Shown: positions 8,789 to 17,700 of the stretch, in pieces
How the letters are laid out: every line of letters starts with the position of its first letter
Numbering within the stretch: the stretch's first letter is position 1
From: Mesorhizobium sp.
GTDB taxonomy: Bacteria; Pseudomonadota; Alphaproteobacteria; Rhizobiales; Rhizobiaceae
Assembly (NCBI RefSeq): GCF_016793485.1
Contig: NZ_JAEULZ010000038.1
Location: 124,001 to 188,000 of the forward strand
Direction of reading: 5' to 3'
DNA length: 64,000 nt
Program-made: the position numbers and the translations under genes
The notes under the pieces: generated by a model
Databases searched by the model: none
Told to the model about the DNA's origin: nothing
What the model saw: only the letters and a program-made list of their open reading frames with translations

Positions 8789-9973
8789 ATGACCAACGCG
8801 TTTCTGGAACACCTCTCGTCCGAGTTGGACGGACTGAAGGCTGCCGGGCTCTACAAGTCCGAGCGGGTGATCGCCTCGCCCCAGTCGGCCGAGATCGAGG
8901 TCGGCGGCCGAAAGCTGCTCAACTTCTGCGCCAACAACTATCTCGGGCTTGCCGACAGCATGGAACTGCGCGACGCGGCCAAGGCCACGCTCGACCGCTA
9001 CGGCTACGGCATGGCGTCGGTTCGCTTCATCTGCGGCACGCAGGAAGAACACAAGCAGCTCGAAGCGAAGATTTCGCAGTTCCTGAGGATGGAGGACACG
9101 ATCCTCTATGGCTCGTGCTTTGACGCCAATGGCGGGCTCTTCGAGACGCTGCTCGGCGAGGAAGACGCGATCATTTCGGACGCGCTCAACCACGCGTCGA
9201 TCATCGATGGGGTCAGGCTCTCCAAGGCGAAGCGTTTTCGCTATGCAAACAACGACATGGCGGCGCTTGAGGAAGAACTGAAGAAGGCTGAGGGCAGCCG
9301 CTTCAAGCTGGTCGTAACCGACGGCGTCTTCTCCATGGACGGCATTATTGCCAATCTGGAGGGTGTCTGCGACCTTGCCGAGAAATATGGCGCCATGGTG
9401 ATGGTGGACGACAGCCACGCCGTCGGCTTCGTCGGGCAGCATGGGCGCGGCTCGGCCGAGCATTGCGGCGTCGAGGGGCGCGTCGACATCATCACGGGCA
9501 CGCTGGGAAAGGCCCTCGGCGGTGCGTCCGGAGGCTACACGTCCGGCAAGCGACAGGTGGTGGATTGGCTGCGCCAGCGCTCGCGGCCCTATCTGTTCTC
9601 CAACACCCTGATGCCCGCGATCGCCGGCGCGTCCCTGAAAGTCTTTGACCTGATCCAGAATGGAGACGGCCTGCGCAAACGCCTCTATGAGAACGCCAGG
9701 CTTTTCCGGTACGGCATGACGAAGCTCGGCTTTACGCTCGCCGGCGCCGATCACCCCATCATCCCGGTCATGCTGGGCGAGGCGACGCTGGCGCAGCAAA
9801 TGGCCGAAAAGATGCTGGAGAAGGGCATCTACGTGATCGGGTTCTCGTTTCCGGTCGTGCCAAAGGGCCAGGCCCGCATCAGGACGCAGATGTCGGCGGC
9901 GCATTCCACGGCCGATGTCGAGCGGGCGATCGAGGCGTTCGGCGAGGTCGGCAGGGAATTGGGCGTGGCGTGA
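8789..9973 (+). CDS. kbl: Glycine C-acetyltransferase (2-amino-3-ketobutyrate CoA ligase)
   Basis: The 394-residue PLP enzyme of the alpha-oxoamine synthase family aligns closely with E. coli Kbl: [44 protein letters not shown], and the PLP lysine in [16 protein letters not shown]. It splits 2-amino-3-ketobutyrate with CoA into glycine and acetyl-CoA, the second step of threonine degradation. The open frame extends far upstream, but homology begins at [12 protein letters not shown] 8789 follows CAGGGC at good spacing; ATG 8771 is a less likely alternative. tdh lies 611 nt downstream on the same strand, with an opposing gene between them. Confidence 0.97.
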   Translation: MTNAFLEHLSSELDGLKAAGLYKSERVIASPQSAEIEVGGRKLLNFCANNYLGLADSMELRDAAKATLDRYGYGMASVRFICGTQEEHKQLEAKISQFLRMEDTILYGSCFDANGGLFETLLGEEDAIISDALNHASIIDGVRLSKAKRFRYANNDMAALEEELKKAEGSRFKLVVTDGVFSMDGIIANLEGVCDLAEKYGAMVMVDDSHAVGFVGQHGRGSAEHCGVEGRVDIITGTLGKALGGASGGYTSGKRQVVDWLRQRSRPYLFSNTLMPAIAGASLKVFDLIQNGDGLRKRLYENARLFRYGMTKLGFTLAGADHPIIPVMLGEATLAQQMAEKMLEKGIYVIGFSFPVVPKGQARIRTQMSAAHSTADVERAIEAFGEVGRELGVA

Positions 9974-9998
9974 TTTCCGCCGCGCAGATACCGACAGA

Positions 9999-10463
9999 TC
10001 AGGGACTGAACGCCCGGTTGACCTGTCCCAGCAAATCTTCCGCTGCCCTGCGCGTCGAAAGATCATAAGTCTGGAAACGCTCGGTACTGGTCGTCAGTTG
10101 AACGAACCACGTGTTCTCGCCTTCGGAGGATTCGCGCTCGACGACCTGCAGGCCGAGCACGTCCGAAGGCTTCAATCGCACGACTTTCCTCTGGAAAGGG
10201 TTGCGCAGTGAAATGGTGATGAGGCCGGGCGTGACGTCCCACGTCGCAGACCAGCCGAACAAGCCGCCCAGGATCGTCGGTCCTCCGACGGTGCAGGCGC
10301 CGAGGATCAGAAACAGGAAGAACGGCGATGTGACATTCAGCGGCCAGACGCCTCTTCCGAGCTCGTAGATCGTAATGCAGATGATAAAAACGCCAAGCGC
10401 AATGAAAAGAAACCTGACGACCGGATATTCCGGCATTTCGATGCGAAATGGCTGTCCGCTCAC
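9999..10463 (-). CDS. Membrane protein of unknown function with a C-terminal PH-like region
   Basis: The product of about 154 residues has two membrane segments (FLFIALGVFIICITIYELG, and FFLFLILGACTVGGPTILG) followed by a soluble beta-rich part of about 80 residues (ISLRNPFQRKVVRLKPSDV). That layout resembles bacterial PH-domain or DUF2244-like proteins; this is inference. The start is uncertain: GTG 10463 (VSGQPF), GTG 10484 or an ATG a few codons later. It sits between kbl and tdh on the opposite strand, convergent with kbl, so those two genes cannot share a simple transcript. Confidence 0.65.
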   Translation of the reverse strand: MSGQPFRIEMPEYPVVRFLFIALGVFIICITIYELGRGVWPLNVTSPFFLFLILGACTVGGPTILGGLFGWSATWDVTPGLITISLRNPFQRKVVRLKPSDVLGLQVVERESSEGENTWFVQLTTSTERFQTYDLSTRRAAEDLLGQVNRAFSP

Positions 10464-10584
10464 ACCAACCCGCCCCGCAGGCACACGATATTCAGTCGCC
10501 GCAACATAATGATGTCCAGCATACTGGCTTCAAAATCGTGCAAAATGCGTTCAAGACTATCCTCAACTTGTCCCGGAGAAGTCC

Positions 10585-11619
10585 ATGTCCAACATGATGC
10601 GTGCGCTGGTTAAGGCGCGTCCCGAACCGGGCATCTGGATGGAAGAGGTGCCGGTGCCGGAAATCGGCCCGAACGACGTCCTGATCAAGGTCCGCAAGAC
10701 CGCGATCTGCGGAACGGACGTCCACATCTACAACTGGGACCAGTGGGCGCAGAAGACGGTGCCTGTGCCGATGGTCACCGGCCATGAATTCGTCGGCACG
10801 GTTGCCGATTTCGGCGCCGCGGTGACGGAATACAAGGTCGGGCAGCGCGTCTCCGGCGAGGGACATATCGTCTGCGGCCATTGCCGCAACTGCCGGGCGG
10901 GCAGGGGGCATCTGTGCCGCAACACGCTTGGCGTCGGTGTCAACCGTCCGGGCGCCTTCGGGGAATATGTGGCGATCCCGCAGCACAATGTCGTGCCGAT
11001 TCCCGACGATATTCCAGATGAAGTCGCGGCGATCTTCGACCCGCTCGGCAATGCCGTGCACACCGCGCTGTCCTTCGACCTCGTCGGCGAGGACGTGCTC
11101 GTGACCGGAGCCGGGCCGATCGGCATCATGGGCGCGTTGGTGGCGCAGGTCGTCGGCGCACGCAAGGTCGTCATCACCGACATCAATCCGGTCCGACTGG
11201 CGCTGGCGAAGAAGCTCGGCGTCCATCACGTCGTCGATGCGTCGAAAGAGAAGCTCGCCGACGTGATGAAGCAGGAGGGCATGAAGGAGGGATTCGACGT
11301 GGGGCTTGAGATGTCCGGGTCGGCGGCGGCCTTCCGCGACATGATCGACACGATGAACAATGGCGGCAAGATCGCCATCCTCGGCATCGCGCCGACCGGT
11401 TTCGAGATCGAATGGAACAAGGTCATCTTCAAGATGCTGCACCTGAAGGGCATCTACGGACGCGAGATGTTCGAGACCTGGTACAAGATGATCGCGCTGG
11501 TGCAGGGGCCGCTGGATGTGTCCGGCCTGATTACGCACCGCATCGGCGTGGACGACTATATCTCCGGCTTCGAGGCCATGAAGTCAGGCAATTCCGGCAA
11601 GGTGGTCATGGACTGGTAG
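10585..11619 (+). CDS. tdh: L-threonine 3-dehydrogenase
   Basis: The 344-residue zinc-dependent medium-chain dehydrogenase matches Tdh over its length. It has the catalytic zinc ligands ([18 protein letters not shown]), the structural zinc loop [15 protein letters not shown] and the Rossmann motif [17 protein letters not shown]. It oxidises threonine with NAD to 2-amino-3-ketobutyrate, which Kbl then cleaves. ATG 10585 follows a GGAGA site. The 100 nt upstream presumably hold its own promoter, because the neighbouring gene is divergent. Confidence 0.97.
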   Translation: MSNMMRALVKARPEPGIWMEEVPVPEIGPNDVLIKVRKTAICGTDVHIYNWDQWAQKTVPVPMVTGHEFVGTVADFGAAVTEYKVGQRVSGEGHIVCGHCRNCRAGRGHLCRNTLGVGVNRPGAFGEYVAIPQHNVVPIPDDIPDEVAAIFDPLGNAVHTALSFDLVGEDVLVTGAGPIGIMGALVAQVVGARKVVITDINPVRLALAKKLGVHHVVDASKEKLADVMKQEGMKEGFDVGLEMSGSAAAFRDMIDTMNNGGKIAILGIAPTGFEIEWNKVIFKMLHLKGIYGREMFETWYKMIALVQGPLDVSGLITHRIGVDDYISGFEAMKSGNSGKVVMDW

Positions 11620-11715
11620 CGGCCAGACCTTCGCTCGCCTTTTGCTTGGCGCAACGAATTTTCCCCAGTAGGCCCGAAAAAACGAATTTCTTCCGTTGCC
11701 GCCACGGCATCGGGA

Positions 11716-12267
11716 TTGCTAACGGAGCCGGTCCTTTTCGCTTTGGTTCCGCCCGAGATGCGTCACCACATCAGACATTTTACGGCCCGGCACGAGCCGG
11801 CAGGCCAGATCGCGGCTCACCTCAAGTCCGGCGCCGGAGCGATGATCGGCATCGGTGCGGTCGGCGGGCTGTCTGTTGCGACGAGCCTGCCGCTGCTGAT
11901 CGCAGCGCTCGGAGCCACGGTCGTCCTGCTCTTCGGCCAGCCGGCCAGCCCGCTGGCGCAGCCGATGAACATTTTCGGCGGCTATCTGCTGGCGACCGTG
12001 CTCGGCGTAGCCGCTGCATTCGCGTTCCCCGGGGTATGGTGGATAGCGGCCGTCGCCGTGGGCGTTGCCATCGCCGGAATGGCGCTGTTGCGGGTCACGC
12101 ATCCACCCGCTGGCGCGGTGCCGCTGGTGGCGCTTGCCTCGCCCGTCCAGAGCGCATGGCTGTTCCCGACCATATTGATCAGTTGCGTCAGCCTTCTGGC
12201 GCTGGCACTTTTGCACCACCGCCTGCCGCCGCGCGTCCAGTATCCGAAGCAATTGCCCCGGGACTGA
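11716..12267 (+). CDS. HPP-family integral membrane protein
   Basis: The 183-residue hydrophobic protein has four or five membrane segments and the hallmark HPP-family motifs FGQPASPLAQPMNIFGG and RVTHPPAGAVPLVAL. Some HPP proteins in other organisms are reported to act in nitrite transport; no such role can be shown here. The longest frame begins with TTG at 11716. ATG 11758 (MRHHIRHF) is an alternative, since neither has a convincing ribosome site. It is probably cotranscribed with the next two genes. Confidence 0.85.
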   Translation: MLTEPVLFALVPPEMRHHIRHFTARHEPAGQIAAHLKSGAGAMIGIGAVGGLSVATSLPLLIAALGATVVLLFGQPASPLAQPMNIFGGYLLATVLGVAAAFAFPGVWWIAAVAVGVAIAGMALLRVTHPPAGAVPLVALASPVQSAWLFPTILISCVSLLALALLHHRLPPRVQYPKQLPRD

Positions 12268-12310
12268 TCGCCGAACCGGCCGGGCGGCCGTTCGGTACGG
12301 GGGGCCGGTC

Positions 12311-12604
12311 TTGGACACGACATTCTACGTTTTGGCCGGCATATGGGCGATCGTCATGATCGTCATCTTCATCATGGCCATCCGGCTGAGTTACCGCATC
12401 GAGGCGCGTTCGCCCGAGCTCATCAACAAGACCGGCCTGCCGCAGCGCGCCAAGATCGTCCACACCGTCACAAACTGGAAGGTTGCGCGGGATGAGGAGA
12501 CGCAGGGGCTGCGGCGTCGGATGAACCTGCTGCTCCTGATAAATCTTGCAGGTTTTGTTCTGTTCTGGGCCGGCATCCGCGCCTTGCGCATCCACGGTGG
12601 CTGA
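12311..12604 (+). CDS. Small two-helix membrane protein of unknown function
   Basis: The 97-residue product has a first membrane segment at residues about 5-25 (YVLAGIWAIVMIVIFIMAI) and a second near 73-90 (LLLLINLAGFVLFWAGI), joined by a charged cytoplasmic-type loop of about 45 residues. It starts at TTG 12311; GGGGGG six bases upstream supports that start. Its TGA shares bases with the ATG of the following DinB gene, so the two are translationally coupled. I do not recognise the family. Confidence 0.7.
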   Translation: MDTTFYVLAGIWAIVMIVIFIMAIRLSYRIEARSPELINKTGLPQRAKIVHTVTNWKVARDEETQGLRRRMNLLLLINLAGFVLFWAGIRALRIHGG

Positions 12605-13143
12605 TGGATCTTCTTGGCCACTTGCAGCGCATGGCGCGCAACAACCTCTGGTCGAACGACCGGCTCTACAGGGCAGTGCTCGAATTGCAGCCCGGTGAGT
12701 TCGAGGCTGAAAGGACGAGTTTCTTCCCGTCGATCCGGGAAACTCTCAACCATGTGCTGCTGGTCGATCTCTTCTATTTAGACATGCTGGAGCAGAAGGG
12801 CGTCGGCCGCGCCATCGGCACTTGCTTCAAACCGTTCGCGGATGCGCAAAGCCTGGCCGAAGCGCAGGCCGAGTTTGATCGCCAACTCGTCGCGTTTTGC
12901 GACGGCCTGGAGGCTGGCGATCTGGATCGCCGCGTCCCGACGGACCGCGGCGACGCCGGCATGATCCTCGAACGCATTGGCGATCTGCTGGCGCACCTCT
13001 TCCTGCATGACATCCATCATCGCGGGCAGGTGCACGCCATGCTGGCCGGCACGTCGGTGGAACCGCCGCAGCTCGACGAATTCCTGCTCGACTACGACCT
13101 GCGTTTCCGTCGTGAGGAGATCGAGCGTCTGGACCTCGGCTGA
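12604..13143 (+). CDS. DinB-family metalloenzyme-like protein
   Basis: The 179-residue protein has the DinB/YfiT four-helix layout with the three metal-ligand histidines in expected positions: HVLLVDLFY in helix 2, then HLFLHDIHHRGQVHAML in helix 3. Related proteins use a metal for thiol-dependent transferase or isomerase chemistry, or have no known reaction. It starts at ATG 12604, overlapping the upstream stop, and ends 3 nt before the convergent cyclase-like gene. Its role is unknown. Confidence 0.88.
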   Translation: MDLLGHLQRMARNNLWSNDRLYRAVLELQPGEFEAERTSFFPSIRETLNHVLLVDLFYLDMLEQKGVGRAIGTCFKPFADAQSLAEAQAEFDRQLVAFCDGLEAGDLDRRVPTDRGDAGMILERIGDLLAHLFLHDIHHRGQVHAMLAGTSVEPPQLDEFLLDYDLRFRREEIERLDLG

Positions 13144-13146
13144 CCG

Positions 13147-14409
13147 TCAGTTCTTGACGATCAGCGGCAGCTCAATCGCCTCCACCGTGATGGCCGGCTG
13201 TACCGGCTCCTCGGCGAAGGTGAAAAGCTCCATTTCCTCCGACACGCCGTTCAGCCGCTGCCGGCCGATGCTGACCCAGCTCTCGGGCTGGAGCGCGACG
13301 ATGTCGCGAGTCACCAGCGCGTCGACGCCGGTCGCCTTCGTCAGCGACTCGATGCGCGATACCTCGTTGACGGTCGGCCCTATGACCGAGAAGGTCAGGC
13401 GCTGCGACACGCCGATATTGCCGAACATGACGGTTCCCGTGTTCAGCCCGATGCCAAACTTTATGGGGAAGAGCCCCTGATCCATGCGCGCCTCGTTCAA
13501 CCTGTCGCGCGCGGCAAGAACGTTGGTCAGCGCAGTGGTGGCGGCCATAACTGCCTGCTTCTGCTGGTCGGCATCGGAATAGGGGAAAATCGCCAGCACG
13601 CCGTCGCCGACGAAATCGAGTACCTCGCCGCCCGCCTCGATGATGGGGGTCGCGGTGACGTCGAAATATTCGTTGAGGAGCTGGATGAAGTCCTTGCCGG
13701 GCATGGTGTCGGCCAGCGCGGTCGAGTTGCGCAGGTCGTTGTACCAGACCACCGCCCGCGTTTCCGCGCCGTCGCCTCTGCGGATCGAGCCCGCGAGGAC
13801 GCGGTTGCCGGCCTCCCGGCCGAGATAGGTCTCTGAGATGTTGCGGGCAATGCGGGCCTGGATCGCTGTCTTGCAGGCGACCGCGAAGCGGCGCTGGATC
13901 TTCTTGATCGCCTCCAGTTCGTCGTTGGTGAAGCCTCCCGGCCTGTCCGCCGACCACGTCGCGATGATGCCGAGCGTCTTGGTGGTATCGATTTCGTTGC
14001 GTATAGTCAGCGCGGTCCGCAGGACGAGATAGTCGGTCAGGCCTTGCTCGGCCAGTTCGTGCAGGACCGGAAAGTCGAGGAGTTGGGCCGGGCCGTCCAG
14101 ATTGCGGCGAAGCACGTTCAGGTCATGGTCGAACATGTATTTCATGGGGCTCTGAAGCCACGCGTCCGAAGCATTCTCCTGATGCAGGAACTGCTCGAAC
14201 TCCGTTGCCTGACCGCGTCTCCAGACTATGGTCTCGGCCTTGAATAGTGGATGCAAAGTCGGCCAGGTGAGCCGCGCGCGCCCAAGTGGAATCCCGATCC
14301 CGTGAATCCGGTTGCACAAGCCCTCGAACATGGTGACGACATCCGGCTCGCCGAGGGCCTGATCGACCAGCCACTCGTTGATCCCGGTTACAAGCGTTGC
14401 GTCCGTCAT
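13147..14409 (-). CDS. Class III nucleotidyl cyclase-like protein with non-canonical purine-site residues
   Basis: The 420-residue protein has an N-terminal region of about 200 residues, possibly a GAF-like sensor (LRTALTIRNEIDTTKTLGI), and a C-terminal class III cyclase domain. Both metal aspartates are present (VVWYNDLRNST, DFVGDGVLAIF), as are the transition-state Asn and Arg (VNEVSRIE). The usual adenine-specifying Lys of K-x-x-G-D is Asp (DFVGD), and the Asp of IGDxVN is Pro (VIGPTVN). Cyclase activity is plausible, but the nucleotide is uncertain. No membrane segment is seen. It is divergent from DUF3095, and a cyclic-nucleotide-binding protein lies at the far end of that transcript. 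Confidence 0.87.
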   Translation of the reverse strand: MTDATLVTGINEWLVDQALGEPDVVTMFEGLCNRIHGIGIPLGRARLTWPTLHPLFKAETIVWRRGQATEFEQFLHQENASDAWLQSPMKYMFDHDLNVLRRNLDGPAQLLDFPVLHELAEQGLTDYLVLRTALTIRNEIDTTKTLGIIATWSADRPGGFTNDELEAIKKIQRRFAVACKTAIQARIARNISETYLGREAGNRVLAGSIRRGDGAETRAVVWYNDLRNSTALADTMPGKDFIQLLNEYFDVTATPIIEAGGEVLDFVGDGVLAIFPYSDADQQKQAVMAATTALTNVLAARDRLNEARMDQGLFPIKFGIGLNTGTVMFGNIGVSQRLTFSVIGPTVNEVSRIESLTKATGVDALVTRDIVALQPESWVSIGRQRLNGVSEEMELFTFAEEPVQPAITVEAIELPLIVKN

Positions 14410-14543
14410 GAAAACCTTCGTGAAAATCCGCCCGACCGTCCCAATCGTAGCATGTGGGAAGACGACAGTGATTTTTTTAGTGTTCCGGCAAATTTAAGCT
14501 GACCATTGCGCGGCGCGCTCAGATCAAAGGCGGAGGACTGGCC
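14410..14543. promoter_or_regulatory. Divergent promoter region between the cyclase-like and DUF3095 genes
   Basis: This 134-nt gap must carry start signals for both directions. An A/T-rich stretch at about 14470-14500 (GATTTTTTTAGTG, CAAATTTAAGC) stands out from the GC-rich surroundings. A GGAGG site precedes the TTG start of DUF3095. I cannot fix individual -35/-10 elements. Confidence 0.4.
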
Positions 14544-15686
14544 TTGTCCGTGGAAAGTGAAAATTTCACCCGCTCCCTTCCTGTGAGCGCCGAGTTCAAT
14601 GCGGTGCTCGACGAGGAGTCGTATCGCAGGGTGCCCGACAACTGGCTTATAGCCGTGACCGACGTCGTCAGTTCGAGGAAGGCGATTGCGCAAGGACGGT
14701 ACAAGGCCGTCAACATGGCAGGCGTCGGGGTGATCAGCGCTTTGATGAATGCGCTGGGGACGCAGACCTTTCCCTATATCTTCGGGGGTGATGGCGCGGC
14801 GGCCATTTGTGCCGCCCAGGACCGCGAGGTCGTGGCCGACACGCTGGCCAGGATGGTTGCCTGGGCGCGGGATGAGCTCGACCTCGAATTGCGTGCAGCG
14901 CTGATTCCCGTTGCCGACATCCGCGCGGAGGGTTTTGATCTGCTCGTCCAGGCGGTGCGTGTTTCGGACGCCATTAACAACTTCGCATTTCAGGGCGGTG
15001 GCCTTTCGCGGGCGGAAGCGCTTATGAAGGCCGGAAAATATGCGGTTCGGGCTGCGGATGCCGGCAGTCGCCCAGACCTCACAGGCCTTTCCTGCCGATG
15101 GTCGCCGATAACCCCGCCGCATGGAAAGATTGTCTCGATCATCGCCGAACCCGGGGCCGGCGCCGAGGAGCGATTTTCCGACGTCGCGCAACGTCTTCTT
15201 GCATTGATCGGCATGCATGTGGTCGGTGGCGGGTCGCCGATGCCCAAGGAAGGGCCCACTGGGGCTTGGCCGCCAAAAGGGTTGGAACTGGAGGCGCGGG
15301 CGGGGCGGGAAAGATATCCGCTGTGGCTGCGAAAGTCCGGGCTTTACTTTTGGACCTTGTGGGCGTGGTTCGTCCTCAGGTTCGAAATCAATATCGGTTC
15401 CTTCAATGCCCGCCACTACAGGCAATTTACTTCTCTCAATACGGACTATAGAAAATTCCAGGACGGATTGAGGGTGACGGCGTCGTTGGGGGACTCCGAG
15501 CTGGCCAGATTGACCGATTTTCTTGAGGGGGAGCGCGTTGCGAAAAATCTTCGCTACGGACTTTGCGTTCAAGATAGTGCAATGCTGACCTGCTACGTGC
15601 CGTCTGTGATGTCGGATGAGCACTTTCACTTTCTCGACGGCGCAGGGGGCGGCTATGCCGGGGCAGCGGAGAACATGAAGTCCTGA
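14544..15686 (+). CDS. DUF3095 protein with cyclase-like palm motifs
   Basis: The 380-residue cytoplasmic protein shows the DUF3095 hallmarks YRRVPDNWLIAVTDVVSS, GRYKAVNMAGVG and PYIFGGDGAAAI. The TDVVSS and GGDGAAA segments sit where class III cyclases and GGDEF enzymes hold their two metal aspartates (D-x-x-x-S-T and G-D-G). I therefore infer a palm-type nucleotidyl-transferase fold; this is not established. It starts at TTG 14544, supported by GGAGG about 7 nt upstream. It is divergent from a class III cyclase-like gene and precedes the ABC cassette by 127 nt, which suggests a signalling role. Confidence 0.82.
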   Translation: MSVESENFTRSLPVSAEFNAVLDEESYRRVPDNWLIAVTDVVSSRKAIAQGRYKAVNMAGVGVISALMNALGTQTFPYIFGGDGAAAICAAQDREVVADTLARMVAWARDELDLELRAALIPVADIRAEGFDLLVQAVRVSDAINNFAFQGGGLSRAEALMKAGKYAVRAADAGSRPDLTGLSCRWSPITPPHGKIVSIIAEPGAGAEERFSDVAQRLLALIGMHVVGGGSPMPKEGPTGAWPPKGLELEARAGRERYPLWLRKSGLYFWTLWAWFVLRFEINIGSFNARHYRQFTSLNTDYRKFQDGLRVTASLGDSELARLTDFLEGERVAKNLRYGLCVQDSAMLTCYVPSVMSDEHFHFLDGAGGGYAGAAENMKS

Positions 15687-15813
15687 TCGACGAAGACCGG
15701 CGTATCAAATCGAGACATGGGTTGTGGGTTACAGACGGCGCTGATGGCCGTATGGTCGTCGGCCTAAGCAGCATGATGCGGCAGCGTATCGAAAGCGGGT
15801 TGGGGAATGCGAG

Positions 15814-17700
15814 TTGGATGAGGGTGAGGTTCTCCGCGTCAACGACCTGAGGGTGGCGTTCGACGTAAACGGCTCGCCGGTCGAGGTCGTAAAGGGCATT
15901 GGGTTTCGGGTCTGTCAGGGTGCGGTCACCGCCGTCGTTGGCGAATCCGGGTCTGGCAAGTCCGTCACGGCCCAGGCCATTATGCAGATTCTGCCCAAGA
16001 ACGGCTCCATCGTCGGCGGCTCCATAGAGTTCCGGCCGAAGGATGGCGCTGTCGTCGACATGGCGAAACTACCGCCCAATGGGCCGCATGTGCGGTCGCT
16101 GCGTGGCTCGGCCGTCTCGATGATCTTCCAGGAGCCGATGTCGTCGCTGTCTCCAGTGCACACGGTCGGCGACCAGGTTGAGGAAAGCCTGCGCATTCAC
16201 GCTCTGGGTAAAGGCCTGAGCCGGAAGGAACTACGGGCAGCGACCGAAGAGACGCTCGGGCTGGCCGGTTTCCCTGATCCCCATCGCGCTTACGACATGT
16301 ATCCGTTCGAGATGTCCGGCGGATTGCGCCAGCGCGCCATGATCGCCATGGCGCTGATCTGCCGGCCTGCCTTGTTGATTGCGGACGAACCGACCACCGC
16401 GCTCGACGTGACCGTCCAGGCGCAGATTCTGAAGCTGCTCAAGGATCTTCAGGCGAAATTCAACATGGCGGTCCTGTTGATCACCCACGATCTTGGCGTA
16501 GTGGCCAATCTCGCCGACGAGGTCGTGGTCGTCTATGATGGCCGGGTCGTGGAGGCCGGCCCTGTGGATGAGATATTCCGTGATCCGCAGCATGAATACC
16601 TGAAAGCGCTGCTGAACGCGGCGCCGCACTTCGACATGGCGCCGGACCAGAGGCTGGTCGCGCTGCGCGGCGGCAAGCGTGACATGATCGAGGCCAGGAA
16701 GACCGAAGCGCGCCGCGAACAGCCTGACAGCAGGCCGCTTCTGACGGTCTCCAACCTGAGCAAGATCTACCACCTGCGCAAGGCGTCGCTCTTCGGCGGC
16801 GAGGCGCGGGTGCTCAAGGCCGTCGACGACGTCAGCTTCACCATCAAGCGTGGCGAATGCCTCGGCCTTGTCGGCGAAAGCGGCAGCGGCAAGACCACGG
16901 TCAGCAAGATCCTCACCCGCGCCATCACGGCGGATTCCGGGTCGGTCGTCTTCGACGATGGCGAAAAGCAGGTCGATGTGCTCGCCTTGGACAACAAGGA
17001 GCTAAAGGCGTTCCGCCCGCACCTGCAGATGGTCTTCCAGGACCCGGTGAGCAGCCTGTCGCCCAGGATGACGATAGCCGACATCCTGCGCGAGCCCATG
17101 CAGATTCACGACCAGGGCAATCGGGCGCAGCAGACGGCGCGTGCCAAGGAATTGCTGACCGCTGTGGAACTCGGGCACAACGCGCTCAACCGCTATCCGC
17201 ACAGCTTTTCCGGCGGCCAGCGCCAGCGCATCGGCATCGCGCGCGCTCTCGCGATGAACCCGGACCTTCTCATCCTCGACGAGCCGGTTTCCGCTCTGGA
17301 CGTGTCCGTCCAGGCGCAGGTGTTGAACCTGCTGAAGGATCTTCAGAAAGAACTCGGCCTGACGTATCTTTTCATCGCACACAACCTTGCCGTGGTGAAC
17401 TACATGGCCGAACGCGTTGCCGTGATGGCTGCCGGACGCATCGTCGAGATCGGACCGAGCCGCGCTATCTTCGAGGCCCCCACGCACCCCTACACACGCG
17501 CGCTGCTGAAGGCTGTGCCCTTTGCTGATCTCGATCGGCCGCTCGTCCTCGACGAGTTGGTGCTGAAGGGGTCATCCGACCCGGGCAACTGGCCGGAAGC
17601 GTTCCGCGGCGATATGAACGATCTCGCTGCCGTCGATCTTGGCGGCGGACATCAGGTTCTGGCACGCAAGACTGCCGATTTCAGGGAGTTCAGAGCATGA
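15814..17700 (+). CDS. Peptide-type ABC importer, fused double ATP-binding protein
   Basis: The 628-residue protein contains two complete ABC ATPase domains, like YejF/GsiA. The first has Walker A GESGSGKS at about 42-50 and signature SGGLRQR; the second has GESGSGKTT at about 352 and SGGQRQR. Both have Walker B ([24 protein letters not shown]) and H-loops. It powers uptake through the two downstream permeases. It starts with TTG 15814 after GGGGA, and its stop overlaps the ATG of the binding-protein gene by 4 nt. Here the energy source is intact, unlike the degenerate ABC protein downstream. Confidence 0.92.
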   Translation: MDEGEVLRVNDLRVAFDVNGSPVEVVKGIGFRVCQGAVTAVVGESGSGKSVTAQAIMQILPKNGSIVGGSIEFRPKDGAVVDMAKLPPNGPHVRSLRGSAVSMIFQEPMSSLSPVHTVGDQVEESLRIHALGKGLSRKELRAATEETLGLAGFPDPHRAYDMYPFEMSGGLRQRAMIAMALICRPALLIADEPTTALDVTVQAQILKLLKDLQAKFNMAVLLITHDLGVVANLADEVVVVYDGRVVEAGPVDEIFRDPQHEYLKALLNAAPHFDMAPDQRLVALRGGKRDMIEARKTEARREQPDSRPLLTVSNLSKIYHLRKASLFGGEARVLKAVDDVSFTIKRGECLGLVGESGSGKTTVSKILTRAITADSGSVVFDDGEKQVDVLALDNKELKAFRPHLQMVFQDPVSSLSPRMTIADILREPMQIHDQGNRAQQTARAKELLTAVELGHNALNRYPHSFSGGQRQRIGIARALAMNPDLLILDEPVSALDVSVQAQVLNLLKDLQKELGLTYLFIAHNLAVVNYMAERVAVMAAGRIVEIGPSRAIFEAPTHPYTRALLKAVPFADLDRPLVLDELVLKGSSDPGNWPEAFRGDMNDLAAVDLGGGHQVLARKTADFREFRA

